The translations under genes were made by a program, and so were the position numbers. Shown here one piece after another: positions 11,990 through 23,863 of a DNA stretch of 64,000 bases; within the stretch, counting starts at the first letter, position 1; the number at the start of each line of letters is the position of its first letter. Location: positions 1,334,947-1,398,946 of the forward strand of contig JAJEKV010000063.1 in the NCBI GenBank assembly GCA_021234155.1, in the 5' to 3' direction. This DNA is from Isoetes taiwanensis (lineage: Eukaryota > Streptophyta > Lycopodiopsida > Isoetales > Isoetaceae). The notes below the pieces were generated by a model. The model saw only the letters and a list, made by a program, of their open reading frames with translations. It ran no database searches and was not told the DNA's origin.

Positions 11990-14140
11990 CCTTATTAGTT
12001 GTTGTTAGCAAATGACACATGTCACTAGGTGTTGCTGACATGGCACACGTACCAAATATAGCGCGAACTTTTTGATCTCCTCTTTGATCTGCTGCGCAAC
12101 TCCTTTAGTTGGAGTAATCACGAGCGCAGATGGTCCTGCCGCTTCAATCACGGGGGGGGAGTTTTGAAAGGTAAGCAAGCATGGGCAATCCAAATCTTTG
12201 CTATCCTTTCAGAACACAATTGGTCGTAGCAAAAGCGAGTCAAGAAAGCACTTGAATCTAAAAGCTTAATTAATTAAAGATCTCCTATAACCAAGTAGGA
12301 GTCAAAGCCCTAAAACTAGTAAAAGAAAGTTATTGGTTTGGCCAATTCCAATGACATCTCTTTCTTTGAAAACCAAGAATTATAAGAGCCATCTGTATAG
12401 GCGAAGGCTTCTGATATCCAGCCTTATAGTCTGCCTTTATAAGCTCTGTACTAAGGCTTCCTTCTTCCCAGCTACACATTGGTCGGGCTATTTGGGAACC
12501 CTTAACACAAAAGAAAATAAAAGAAAGAAATGTCACAACTGGCAAGATACATATCGGATAGCTAAAAACAGGCAGCAGCCCCTCTTCACCTTGTATGAGA
12601 TGTTGAGCTCTTCTTGGATTATACACTGAATCCCTTTTTGTCATTTCTTCTTCCTGTAAAAAGAAGCAATTGTGGGGATTTTTGAGGTTTCAACATTTTA
12701 TACTGATCAATTGAAGATGCTATGGAGGTACCTTTTTATCTGACCAATGTTGCACACCCACTTGCCTGTCGAATGTATCATAGACGTTAACAGTAGCCTC
12801 TTTTGCCTTCTGGGATTCTGCCTCTTCTGGCTTCTCTTCTACTTCCTCCCTTCCGTCTCTTTCCTGGAGTAAGCACGCTCAGGTTTGCCAATAAAAATTA
12901 TAAAAAAAAATATGCCCATACCCGAATTTGTAGGTCCCTCTCATTTTTGGCAGCAAGCTGAACAAAAAAAATAACAAAAGGTTTATAAAGCTTGAAATGC
13001 TAACATTATTATCCATGCTTATTTAGGTTTCAAAGTACTTAAATCAAAAGCAAAACCATTTTTTGCTCAGTTCGGTCCATCCCTTCCCAAAAACATTGTC
13101 CAAAAAGTGGTTGGTCTTCATGTGGGTCTTGACATCTACAAAAGCTTAGAACATTTAGCAAATAATACATTATGCCATTCACATGCAAAGCTGGGCTAAA
13201 TACACACAATGGGTTCATGTCACAAGACGTATCCTCCATATTATCCCAGTCAAATGACCTTTGCTTGACCTTGGTTTTGTCACCTTCTTAGCTCAAAGTG
13301 CGCAAATGAATCACGGGCCACTCAAACAACAATACCGATGTAAATCAACTAATAGAATGAATGCCACCATAAATATCACGCTCTTTAATAGCCTCTAGCT
13401 CCTTTTCATGCTCTCTCTGAGCCTGCTTCTCGAGACATTCCCTCTCTTTATTCTTTGCTTCCTCTCCTCCATATGGTCTATCTCTATCTGAATGACAATG
13501 CAATACGATATAAAGCCTAGCTTAGGTAAGAATACCACACTAATGAAAAAGCCTACCTTCAGCCCGTTTTTTGTTGTTTTGGTTGAAATGCTGCCATTGC
13601 TCTTCAAGCCTAACAAAGAAAATCGTAGAATCAAGGAACCATGAGACATGACATTATAGAGCAAATCAATCATATATTACCTTCTCTTCTGTTGTGCTAC
13701 CTCTTCTTCACGTCTTTTCAAGGCATCCTGCTACCTCTGTGCTTTCGTCACAAATACAGGCTGCAATGCGGCTTCCTTGTATTTTTTCAAAATTGTTTCC
13801 AATGACAGAGGCTACATCACAAACAATAAATTAAACATAACCACCAAATAGTCAAGTTGATAGTTAACTTGGTTAAACCCTATGGTGTGAGCATGCCCTA
13901 AGTAGGTGAATAGAATCCTTAAGCTCTCCAATTAACCATGAATAAGGTTAAAACCCTAAACCTAAACATTTATTTCTAGGAATTAACAACATACCTCTAT
14001 TTTTTTAGCTTCTTCAATCCTAGGGGTAGATTCCTTCAAGTCCGTAAGCTCCTCATTATATTCATTATAATCCTGTCGCGAACCTCGTGGCTCGTATACT
14101 TCTCTGAGAGTATTTGTCCTATCTAAACTCAGGGTTACGC
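11990..14140 (-). pseudogene. 5' half of a PRP28-like DEAD-box RNA helicase gene, introns retained
   Basis: Read on minus, a series of short exons matches the N-terminal half of the U5 snRNP DEAD-box helicase PRP28 (plant RH21, animal DDX23) in order. A charged segment (EELTDLKES, about 14060) comes first. Next are PLSLETILKK and QPVFVTKAQR (13681-13811), LEEQWQHFNQ (13556-13609) and RDRPYGGEE..ECLEKQAQREHEKELEAIKER (about 13360-13485). Then come [15 protein letters not shown] (about 13190-13250), [20 protein letters not shown] (about 13055-13135) and YDTFDRQV.HWSDKK (about 12740-12810). Last are [28 protein letters not shown] (about 12338-12480), with GIGQT beside the expected Walker A, and GPSALVITPTK.VAQQI (about 12060-12170). 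The GSGKT exon and everything after motif Ia (DEAD, SAT and the C-terminal RecA domain) are absent, and exon 13681-13811 has an in-frame TAG. It is a truncated gene fragment on the same strand as the neighbouring Helitron. Confidence 0.75.
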
Positions 14141-14834
14141 TCCTAAATCACAGTATCAAGCTCATTACGCTCCTATTTGGGTCTTTTCTACACATGGAAC
14201 TATGGTCGCGGTCCGGCAAGGGCGATGCTGTGGAGTCCATTCAATGACCATTACATAGGAGACCAATTGTATGTCATTAAAAGCACAAAACAAGAACCCT
14301 TCTATCTGTTTATTTTTTTTTATAAAAGCTTTAAGTCCCTCCTTAGCATTGAACAACGAGTGACAATGACTATGGTTGCCCGTGGATTCATTAAATTATT
14401 TGGCAAATAGGCATTAACATTGATGGCTGAGTTGTGTTCTACATAGGGTATGTTTCAATGTACATTATCTTAAATTAAAACCCTAGTCAAAATTAAAGTA
14501 AGAAACTGTTCAAACTGCATTTTGCTCTTCAGCGACGTAGTCGTCGTCGTGTTGCACAGATTTGCCATTGTTTTTGTGCTAGATTAAGAATATTTTATTG
14601 GCAGACTATAATAGCCTCATGAATGGATGATGGAGAACTTCCAAAGGAATTGGAGACTGGATCAAAAGATTGCGCCAATGCTAGAATAAAACTTATTTTT
14701 TGCAACCAGTTGCGATCTGTTAAGTTTTTTGTGCCCCGAATGGGCTTCTCACTTTCCATTCCAGATTGTAGGCATATGCCACGTGGCAGCATGCAGTTGA
14801 TATTCAGACAAAAAATGCAACCCAATTTCCATGT
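14141..14834. other. No gene recognised
   Basis: Short ORFs on both strands overlap one another here and show no domain. There is a small cgtcgtcgtcgt run near 14535. Nothing else stands out. Confidence 0.5.
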
Positions 14835-15245
14835 TGCATATACTTATGACATATGGGACATACACATGTCATATATGTCATGATAAAACTACATATGTTA
14901 TTATTAGTAGTAGTGTCGTTAAGTCTGACTTATGACATTTGAGACGTGTATTATGTATGACATATGAATATCATATATGTCACTATATTATATATGAATG
15001 TCAGGTTTAACTTATGGCATATGAGATGTATGTTATATATATATGACATTTAAATATGTTTCATATGTGTTACTAGATTATAGGTGAGACAAGTATGTAT
15101 TGTTACGTCTAGCTTATGAGATATACGACGTATGTTATGTATGACATATGAATATGTTATATGTGTCAAATATTGTATATGCTGTCAGGTTTGACTTGTG
15201 ACATTGAATTGTGTGTTGTCTGACATATAAATATATTATATATAC
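14835..15245 (+). repeat. AT-rich tandem array, five degenerate units
   Basis: Units begin with variants of (g)acttatgacatatg at about 14847, 14928, 15011, 15112 and 15193, giving spacings of roughly 81, 83, 101 and 81 bp. Each contains gacatatgaatat and a tatgtcactatattata-like word. A single related unit occurs at about 22795-22868 on the far side of the Helitron. Confidence 0.8.
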
Positions 15246-15460
15246 AAGAAATTTATGGCGGACCAAGGCATATAAACATTCTTTGTTCAACTCTGATAAA
15301 AGAAGTTTTGTGCTAAGTTACGGACATGCTTGAGATCTTGAGAGAACATCGGGGAGTTGAACTGCACTATTGCTTGGTATGTTTTGTGCCCATAGGATAG
15401 ATAGGTGCTATAGCAAGCCACCATGGGATTCCCACTATTATGCATTGCCCTCTTCTTTTG

Positions 15461-15805
15461 GCATCAGATGGCGACCCGGTGGGTTTTGGGCTGGATGGGG
15501 ATTGCCCCCTCTGGGCGGCTTGACCACTAGAACATGTAACGCGATGTATGTTCTTTTCTTTTATTTCATTTTATTTTTGCATCAGATGGCCGGCTTTTGG
15601 TTTTTTGGGCTTTGGATGGGGGTCACCACTACCGGTAGCTTGACCACTAAGAACATTCTGCTTGATGGGCGTTCTTTTTATTTGTTTTTCATTTTATTTT
15701 TTGCATCCAATGACAGCCAGTGGGTTTTGGGCTTTGGATGGGGGTCGCCCATTACCAATAGCTTGACCACTAGACTGACATCGCGATGTTATTTATTCCA
15801 TTTTT
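15461..15805 (+). repeat. Three tandem ~120 bp units
   Basis: Units begin gcatc(a/c)(g/a)atg at 15461, 15579 and 15703. Each contains ttttgggctttggatggggg, then (c)ggcttgaccacta, then aacat/acat and a T-rich tail. The spacings are 118 and 124 bp. The array lies just beyond the Helitron helicase stop codon and could belong to the Helitron 3' region. It is open in one frame, giving a 160-codon ORF, but that is a by-product of the repeat and not a recognised protein. Confidence 0.85.
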
Positions 15806-15976
15806 TTGTTACTTTTCTTTTCAATTTCTTAAAGGAAAAAAGAAGGAGATAGGGGAATCCCATGGTAATCAGATAGCACATCATCTATCATACAGGCAGA
15901 GAAGGAAGGTTTTCTCTCTTTTTTTTTTGTGGCGTACCTTATAAGACACCTCATGGAGCAAAAGTGTAACCTGTAC

Positions 15977-16122
15977 GAAGGATATGAAAGATGGAGTGGA
16001 CGTACCTTATTAACTTCTTCTGTGTTGTATAAAAAAGTGCGAACCATAAGAAGGATATGAAAGACGGAAGAACGTATCTTATCGATTTCTTCTGTGTTGT
16101 ATAAACAATTCAGTGAAGTGAA
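15977..16122 (+). repeat. Tandem duplication, 73 bp x 2
   Basis: Both copies run gaaggatatgaaaga.gga through to acttcttctgtgttgtataaa; they start at 15977 and 16050. The pair lies 30 bp past the natural stop of the Helitron helicase (read on minus), in its 3' untranslated part. Confidence 0.85.
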
Positions 16123-16152
16123 CGAAGGAGGGCTAAGAAAAATGTACCGTAT

Positions 16153-17540
16153 TATAAAAGAAGTTCTTTGTAGACGATATTCTTGGTGGTCCTCCCTGTG
16201 TTCTCCGGTGAGAGGAGAATGAGCACGTCTGTCTCCCAAATGTAGCGAAAGTCTTTGTGTATAGCCCGACCATGTCGCGAATACTTGATCGCAAAGTCGA
16301 TGGCGACGATCAATGTCAATCCACGGCAACTATTGAAGGTGGTTGAGTAAGACAGTCGAAGTGGTAATTGCCGCCTATGAATGGTCCAAGGCCGATTCTC
16401 CGGTTGATAGAAGAAATCAATTCTAGAGATTGGGTATGTACATACGTTATCTTGGGATGCATCATCTAATACCTTCACCATTACAAATTTTTCGTGCATT
16501 GATACGACCATAACTCTCGCATTTTTCACAAGACCCTTTTCCATATCTAGTCGTTTCATAATGTGACATATAGCCCCTACCTTAAGTCTGACTTCGTGGT
16601 TGGGTATCCTCGAATGTGTGAAGTTATTAAGAAAATCTGATGTTGCATAAGGATGGTCGTGTATGATTTCATCTTGCTCGCTGACGTGGTCATGGCTATA
16701 ATATGTCTTATCATGATTAGGAACTCTATTAAGAATACGATCATTGAAGTTGTCACACTCCTATTGATCGGCGATAAGAAGTTGTGTTTCTTGCATGTTG
16801 TTGGATTCTGAAGCAGGTTGGAAGGTACAAAAATTCAACACCATCTGCTACGTTGGTAGTTATATCGAACATATCTAGTGAGACCGTGGACCCTTCCCAA
16901 TCCTCTCCTATGCGATCAACAAATCGCGTAGTTAAATTCGATGCATTACGTATCGGCTCTTCTAATCTCAATACATAAAAACTTTTCCATAGCAGTGATG
17001 ACTTTATGGATGCGTTGTAGGCTGCAGTTCTTCCCCCTCCCTTGACAACGGGGAGCAACACAATGCGAAGTCTCCAGCCAATAAAATGTTTCTCCAAATG
17101 GGAGATTGTTTACTGTCGTTGCAATAGATGATTGGCGCTTTCTATGGCGGCTTTGTTGGCCATTGGAAATTCATCGGATGATAACCTTATTTTGCAATAA
17201 GCATATCTGCTTTGCTCGGAATCATGTTCTATCATCGATCCGAAGCCACGCATTATTTTCTTCCCGGGGATTTGGAAGGCGAGTGGGCCGTTCGTCCTCC
17301 TGGATATTGACGACCTGCTAATGCTGTAGTACCACATGGAAGTACTATGCCTCGATTGCCTCGTATGGACAGGCATATGCAGTTCAATAGGAATGTTTTT
17401 CCTCTGCCTGCTTTTCCATCGATGAAAATAGGTCGGTCACTTTGTGGTAATTCCAACCATCTACGAACAAAGTTGTATATCTCCTTACGGTCATTTTCAT
17501 TATACTTGCCATCGCATCCGCGGTATTTAGATCGTCTCAT
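16153..17540 (-). pseudogene. Helitron PIF1-type DNA helicase domain
   Basis: This is a 5'-3' DNA helicase that would unwind the donor strand during rolling-circle transposition. Walker A reads DGKAGRGKTF at 17391-17420, followed by LLNCI and a PGGRTAHS-like motif Ia. Further on are LPVVKGG (about 17035), VLRLEEPIRNA (about 16970) and LVKNARV (about 16525). The C-terminal block holds RRQLPLRLSYSTTFN followed by a GLTL motif (about 16300-16380) and closes NIVYKELLL, then a TAA at 16153-16155. That ending is the usual C terminus of Helitron helicases, so the stop is natural. The DEAD/DE-type Walker B region falls in a frame-broken part and was not located. Confidence 0.85.
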
Positions 17541-18059
17541 GGTCGAGAAAATTTTTGCAACTCATGCATGACTTCTCTTCAAAGGCGAGGTTGCAAGTCG
17601 AGGCGAATGCCATGATATTAGTACTATGTTGTGTCAAAATATTATTGATTAAATGAAGGGATTCATTGAAGGCGGTTGTCTCATCATTTGGATATTAGGT
17701 CTCGTGGAGTACCGACACTCATTGGTATTGAAACCTAGTCCACACTGACTCAATTCTTTGGACCTTGGTCTAGTAGTAACATAGCAAAAGAAATGCGGTT
17801 GTGTAGGATTTAATGATAAAAGCTGCTTCTTCCATAACTAACGATGCTTCATTTATGTCTTGCGAGTAACCCTTCGCCTCTGCGGCTTTCTTTGGTATGT
17901 TTCATGGTGTTGTCCATTGGCGACTTTCAACTCATCCCATGTTCTCCTGAGGCGGTGTAGTAGGATTTGTCTAAGATAGAATGCCTCTCAACTTCGGGGC
18001 AATACTAATGCGTATCCTACATACTATCGGTTTCCTTACTCTTTTTCTCACCATGTTCA

Positions 18060-19470
18060 TCGTGAAACCCTCTCGGCGCTTGTTCTATATAAGTTCCGGG
18101 GCTTTGTTGATGATGGATTGTATATTGTTCGTGATGCTTGATATGCGTGAAGGCATCGAACTTTCGGGCAAAGGGCGTAAAAATATCGATCTAGCAGCGA
18201 CCTCGTGTTGGTGTGGCGGAATCTGAGAGGTAAGCATTTCCGCGGCGGGAGATTTATTCGTTATATCATATGACATCACTCTCCATGCAGCCTCCAGTAT
18301 TTGATAAATGCGTGCCCTCAAGTAATCATTTATTTCATCCTTAGGAGGGCGTCTAGGAGCTTGTTACGATAATATATGGCACGAAGGTTGCCCTGTAGTA
18401 CTCTCTGTTTGATCGTTGATCCTCGGCGGCGGTTCTCTAGCCTCTTCATGGTGATAAGCCCAATGGCAATGGTATGGTGAATGCCTTTCTTGGGTTACAT
18501 GAAAATTGGCGTTGTCAAATCCCTTGTAAATGTAACTATAGAGGTAGGAGAATCATTGAATTTGTGGATGCAATGTCCACCATAATGTGACAATCTAGTT
18601 CATGAAGAAGAAAAGCGTTATAGAATTTACCACCCATGCATCGTTTATACTCCTCATACGTATTGCGTAACCTTTTGAATCAAAGATGCGTCGTTGGGTT
18701 GGCGTCCTTTGGGTACTTATAACAACATGGGCGTTGTTTGAAGAGCACCTATGTGTGTGTTTATGTATCATGAATTTTTGGACCTTACCATACGAAGGAT
18801 TGGATCGTAAGCGATTCAGTGGAAATAATCTCATCGATGCATTCGGTATATGTCGGGTTGATGCGCAAAAGGCGAGGTGGGCATGTGGCAATCCCGTTTT
18901 GAAATTCTATGGCCGGTTATCATATATGATATATGTTGAAAAAATTTATGAAGAAGCTCTTTTAACCGATGTAGCCTTCCATGAAAGCTTAGAGCGACAA
19001 ACATAGGAACATCGGAGACATTTTGCCCAGTGCGAGTGGGCTCGTATTTACGGCCAATCCGTATTTGTGGTCATAGTGACAAACAATGTTGGGCGACCTT
19101 TTGCCCTAGATAGGGCCAATGCATCTGCCACTTGCAGAGCACCACCTTTGACACCCCAAGAATGAAGAGGGTAAGACAAGCGTCTTTTTGGTCATCATTA
19201 TCTCTCTCACGAATAGTCCTCGTCATATTGCACTCTCCTATTTGTGAAGGTAGGCGTTACGAAATAGTTCAATCGAGCATCCTCAATCCTCGAATACATA
19301 ATCGACCAAATACTCTCCACCTGGGCGACCCAATTGAACAAAGCGTTCCTCATGCAACAATCTTGCCCTATACCATTGCAATTGTGTAAGACCATGCTCG
19401 TTACCAAGCCCCCAACCAACTGTACCATGCGGAAAAAAAAGCGGATATTGCAGTGGCTCATACATAGGAT
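18060..19470 (-). pseudogene. Helitron Rep (HUH, two-tyrosine) nuclease domain
   Basis: Rep nicks and joins the transposon ends. The upstream N domain shows YEPLQYPLFFPHGT.GW and QLQWYRARLL.EERF.QLGR (19465-19285), both hallmark Helitron blocks. The HUH motif lies in LPHAHLAF, with His-Ala-His encoded at 18877-18885. The tyrosine pair is in LYSYIYKGFDNA, encoded near 18523-18541, equivalent to the Y2 motif. It is followed by ILEAAWRVMSYDI..KSPA (about 18290-18230), the conserved block between Rep and helicase. At least one clear 1 nt insertion breaks YLVD|MYSRIED near 19315. Confidence 0.85.
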
Positions 19471-20329
19471 CGGGATATTTATAAATGTTGGCTCCCCTTC
19501 ATTCTGAACCCAAAACCCGGCAATCAGAGGCGATATCGGCCCGTGTTATTGACATACGCAATGGCGCTATTTCGTTGCTTACAGCGACTCCATGAATCGT
19601 AATATATCGATGGTAAATGCATGCTTCCCATGGTTCAAAGGTTTTGAATAAATGGGTTAATTTGGTTAAATTGGCCCGATAATACCAATCCATTGAAGCG
19701 GCACTCTTTGGTCTCGAGCTTGTGCATATCATTGGATTCGTCATAGATGTACCAATGTATTGGATGTCTGTTTTTACATTTGTGGGCGTAAGTCGATGAT
19801 ATGTAAGATCTGTAATGATTCTTGCGAAGGAAATCTAAATTTACAAATCCGCCACTTACTCCAAGCTTATTTGAAGGCGAGAATAGTTTGTTTACTTTTC
19901 GCTACTTCACAAATTCTTGTATGTTGTACATGTTGTATAGTGTCCGCAGGGCAATGGCGGTAAAGATGGCAACAACCATTTCCCTTTGTTGCAGCGGAAG
20001 AATCCATCTTGCTTTCGATGTTGAGCAAAGGAATTTGACAATATGTGCATCTCTTATTCCGCGTGCACATCACATAAGTTCGATGTATAGCCAAGTTCAT
20101 GTGTTGTGCACAAGCTTGCCAATGTCTTGCGAAGCCTCTAATGCTACCTCTCCGTAGTACCATTTTCTAGAATTTGTGTTTGGTTTGGCGATGTTGATAT
20201 GGTATCTACGGTTTGGATGTTACATCTCTCTGCGGTATATGCATAGAGTGGGATAGATCTGAGCAGCTCTCGGCCCTTTGTCTCATTCTAAATCTATCTA
20301 CAGCTCATTCAAACTTGCATATCGTTCTA

Positions 20330-20890
20330 TGTTTCTTTCTTGGTATATTCTCTCTATCATCCTCGGATAGTTGTGCATAGTGCTCTACCTCCCTTTGTCG
20401 CAATCTCGGTCGATCGTCATCGAAAGCTTTGTATAGCGGCTCTCTCTCCATCTCGTATCCTATCCTTTTGTCCCGGGGTTAAACTTTGCGTAGCGTTCTA
20501 CCCTTCTATATTATCCGTCTCTGTCCTCCTCGGGTAGGTTTGCATAAGCGTTCTCTTTCTTTTTGGCGTATGCTCTCTCTATCTTCTTCGATAAGTTGGC
20601 ATAGCGTTCTCTTCTCTTACATCGTCTTCTTTCTATATTCATTATAAATCTATGTAACACCCTTATGAGAACTATTCAAATTTATAGTACTACTCTGTGA
20701 TCCCACGGTATTTGTTTGTTCTACACTTCTTTCTTCTAATATTTTAGCAAATTAGATTTGCCTTGCGCTCTCTATTTCTTTCTCGTATCCTCTCCCTATC
20801 TTCCTCGGTCAAATTTGCATAGCGCTCTCTATCTCTCTGTCGTGCTTTCTTTCTATATCTCTCAGCTACATCCCCTTCTACAATTCTATC
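20330..20890 (-). pseudogene. Helitron N-terminal charged tandem repeats
   Basis: On minus, this C/T-rich stretch encodes repeated units of the form ERYANL.EEDRERIR, with variants ERYANLSKK and YANLPEEDRD. The unit is about 16-20 codons and at least six degenerate repeats are visible on the plus strand as (t)ttgcatagcg(c/t)tctct. Arg/Glu-rich repeats of this kind precede the Rep domain in some Helitron proteins and probably form a helical rod. Frameshifts and stops interrupt them. Confidence 0.65.
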
Positions 20891-20900
20891 ATTATGCTCC

Positions 20901-22794
20901 ATGATGCTTTACGTACGACCTATTTTAAATAAATTATTGACGCCTCAAGACAACAATGGAGGGGGGTAGATACTTACTTGATATTGTTTTGTTCACCTTC
21001 TTTCTTCCAAACTCATGTCAACACTAGTAAAAGTTTATTCTCAAAGCTATAACACAAAACCACAAAACAAATGAGTCTGGTACATATCCAATCTCGTACC
21101 TCAAACAATAACAAACATAGCAAGCAAACAAATTCCCTATTGAGTATAGAGACCTATCAAAACTGATATGAAAAGACAATCAAGGTAGAGGCATGTCAAG
21201 CGATGAAGCATCCCAAATCACCCAAAGGGTATTAAAAGAAAAAAAAAAACGTTTAATATCACTTAGATTGTTTATCAAATCTCTCTTCATTTGGCATATT
21301 TTTGCCACCAACACCTATGCCACGGTCTCTTGCACAAATGGCTAATAAAAATAGCAAAGTCAATTTCTTGCATCCCAATTTAGGTCAAGGATACATTGTA
21401 GATAAATCACTATGCTTAAAAGGTGTGTTTTTGATGCATGTGGTTTTGGAGGGTTTTTTTTTTTTTCCCCCGACATCTGAATTTGCGATTTAATCACATA
21501 CTACTAACCCCTTATTTGCTTATTAATATGGCACTTAAACTACCAAAACTATTGGCATCACGAGCCCACATAGATGAACCAAATGACTAATTATTTAAAT
21601 GCAAAATGCACTATGGTTTTTGTTATTATATCTTTAGATGTTTGGCAAAGTTTCTGAATTATTGCAATGCCTCGTAGTCATCCTACTTTGGCCACATACT
21701 TTTATATTTTCTGCGACCATGGCCGTGCAAAGGAAGGAAACCGTGATGAATGAAAAGAAATGTATATTTGTTCAATTTAGGCGCACTTAACATGGCTCGG
21801 GCATGAACAAAAATAGGGGGTTTCACAATGGGAGGTCTGAGATGCAAGAACCATGGCTGCAACAGGGCAGAACCGTATAACATAAAAAAAAGAAATGCAT
21901 AACTCTAAGCGGGAAGTAGAGCTGGATATGTTCAATGGGTTATGTTAGAGAAGGAATCGTTTGAAGCTCTTCTCTATATCCCTTGAATTGGGATGAAAAA
22001 TGCTGGAGGCCATAAACACAAATACTCATTACTTTTAATTGAGTCCACCCCCAAGTCTGGTTCACACGCGACAATTGTCGGAGATGGGTCCTCTTTTCCC
22101 CGGTGGAAATAGAGTATGGCCTGTGACGGCATGTGAAAAATGGCAATTTGCACAAGTGTGATGACACATTCTAAATTGATCGAACAATTGGTATGTTTGT
22201 TGTACCCAAAGTTAGCCTACATCATTTCTAAAGACCAACTATTAAAGACCAACTATTACTGAAACCAATGCCGAGCTTCAGATTTTCCTAAATGCGGAGG
22301 GAAGAGGGGGGAGGGAGGAAGGAAAGAAAAATGGCGTTGGGCTGGGGAGGAGCGGCAGCAGCAATGGCAATAGTGTTGATAGCATTAGGGATGGGGAGGG
22401 AATGCAGCGGCTGGTCCGGAATCGGTCGCCCCAACAAATCCTAAAGCTTAGCCTCGCCATAGCTAAATCTGGCGCCAGGCATTGGCCTTTTCGTCCCAGA
22501 GCCCAACTTTTGCTCTAAAAATTGTTCATGTGAACCCAGCTGTCAGGCATTTCCCAAACCGCGTCTCGTGAAAATTGAGGCCCTGCATTCCCTTGGCGTG
22601 GCCTTCTCTCTATCCGTTGTTTCAGAAAGGAGCCTGGCAGCAAATCCGCGGTATTCAAGATTATTTGGCTGGTTCTTCACTTGAAATCTGCTAAGGGACA
22701 ACACATGGCCTTGATTGTGGAAGAATCGGGCCTGACACAGGTCGATTTTGTAGGCAAAGAGCCGATTTGGTTATTTGGTTAGGTTTTAATGGAT
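20901..22794. other. No gene recognised
   Basis: AT-rich DNA with only short overlapping ORFs. Noteworthy composition: a poly-T run near 21460 and a purine-rich run ggagggaagaggggggaggg near 22300. The Helitron 5' end should lie in or near the left part of this stretch, but it was not located. Confidence 0.5.
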
Positions 22795-22868
22795 AGAATG
22801 CATTATATATGTTTAGATATGTCATTATATTATAGTTGAGACAAGTGTTATATACATATGAATATCGA
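22795..22868 (+). repeat. Single unit of the 14.8-15.2 kb AT-rich satellite
   Basis: The words atatgtcattatattata, gttgagacaagt and acatatgaatatc match the satellite unit at 15041-15150. It is separated from the main array by the whole Helitron. Confidence 0.6.
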
Positions 22869-22983
22869 TGGTTTTATTGGCACTCGATTTGGGTTGGACT
22901 CGAGTGGAAACCTTCCCAACTTGCTCCAAAAACCTCCTGGAAATCTCCCCCGTCTTCCACAAAAATCTCCTCAATTTTCTTCT

Positions 22984-23110
22984 TACGACTTGGGGCAGTT
23001 TCCAATTTAGAAAATAGTGGACGTTTCCATGTAAACCTCCCCAATTTTTTTTGTACGACTTGGGGAGGTTTCCAATTGAGAAAATGGGGGAAGTGTTCGC
23101 GAAAAATGGG
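22984..23110 (+). repeat. Tandem 70 bp repeat, two copies
   Basis: The phrase tacgacttgggg(c/a)(a/g)gtttccaatt(t/g)agaaaat occurs at 22984 and 23054. Further upstream, at about 22910-22980, are related cctcctgg/cctcctca words. The array sits immediately left of the second copy of the segmental duplication. Confidence 0.7.
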
Positions 23111-23548
23111 GGAGATTTTTCCATTAAAAAAAAGGCCCTCCCCTTTGCACGAAGATGAAGAGTCACGCTCCCATGCACCTCGATCCATGAGCTTCTTAGT
23201 GAGAAGGAATCATCCACTTCGATGGTTGTGTAAATTAGTAACTTTTTTGTTTTTAATATTCTATAGAAACCTTCCAAGTTTTTCGAAGAAACTAGGGGAA
23301 ATGTCTATAAAAGCTCACACTTTGTTGAGCTTATCGTCATTGTGAGCTCTTCATCAAGTTTCTTCATCCATGATTCATCCATCCATTGTGAGTTCTTTGT
23401 CAACTCAAGTATACTTCCATCTATGATTTCATCTTTTGTTCATTTGATGCTGCTGTTTATCTCATGGATTTGGTGCGCAATATGCATGGGGGAGTTGAAG
23501 ATGATATCTCCACTGATTCGTCTCTATATGATTCAGAAGCAATTGTAA

Positions 23549-23863
23549 GTGATTTCATTTTTTGGAAATATTGACAATGCTGCATGTTTTGAGGGCCTAG
23601 ATGATCAAGATTATGTAATACCGAGTGATGATTATGATAATCATTCGAATAAAGAAGGTTTTTTTGAATCATATCTACCTATTCCTTCAATCAACTCAGG
23701 GGAAGGTTATATTACTGAAGTATCATATGTTTTGATGGTGCAATGTGTCAAAACTCATGTCCAACTCTCTATCGAAGATGACCTAGGCGATGATCCAAAT
23801 TTCCCTGCTAGATATGTTCGACAGTCGCAGAAACCACGAAACATACATATAATAGAAAGCTAG
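23549..23863 (+). CDS. Hypothetical acidic ORF near the start of the duplication
   Basis: An open frame of about 104 codons reads through FFGNIDNAACFEG, then EGFFESYLPIPSIN and EDDLGDDPNFPAR, and ends in an IIES tail. It is rich in Asp/Glu and has no recognised domain. In copy 1 the same region has several indels and does not stay open. A GTAAGT just upstream (about 23542), following an open acidic segment, could be a splice donor, so this may be an exon of a larger gene or a gag remnant. It starts without a convincing ATG context. Treat as weak. Confidence 0.25.
   Translation: MISFFGNIDNAACFEGLDDQDYVIPSDDYDNHSNKEGFFESYLPIPSINSGEGYITEVSYVLMVQCVKTHVQLSIEDDLGDDPNFPARYVRQSQKPRNIHIIES

Larger units (their letters stand above)
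16153..20900 (-). mobile_element. Helitron, autonomous type, frame-broken
   Basis: Read on minus, the parts of a plant Helitron Rep-helicase come in the expected order. They are an N-terminal run of charged repeats (20890 to 20330), a Cys-rich start (about 20160-19830), the helitron-like N domain (19745-19280), the Rep nuclease with HUH and two-tyrosine motifs (18890 to 18480), and a PIF1-type helicase ending at a natural stop at 16153. Many single-base frameshifts separate the parts, some possibly due to consensus error. Helitron termini (5' TC; 3' hairpin plus CTRR, inserted between A and T) could not be fixed, so the borders given are those of the coding part only. Confidence 0.85.

Noticed and set aside
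15370..15852. 160-codon plus-strand ORF
   Set aside because: It is made of three tandem DNA repeats and a T-rich tail, with no protein-like conservation beyond the repeat.
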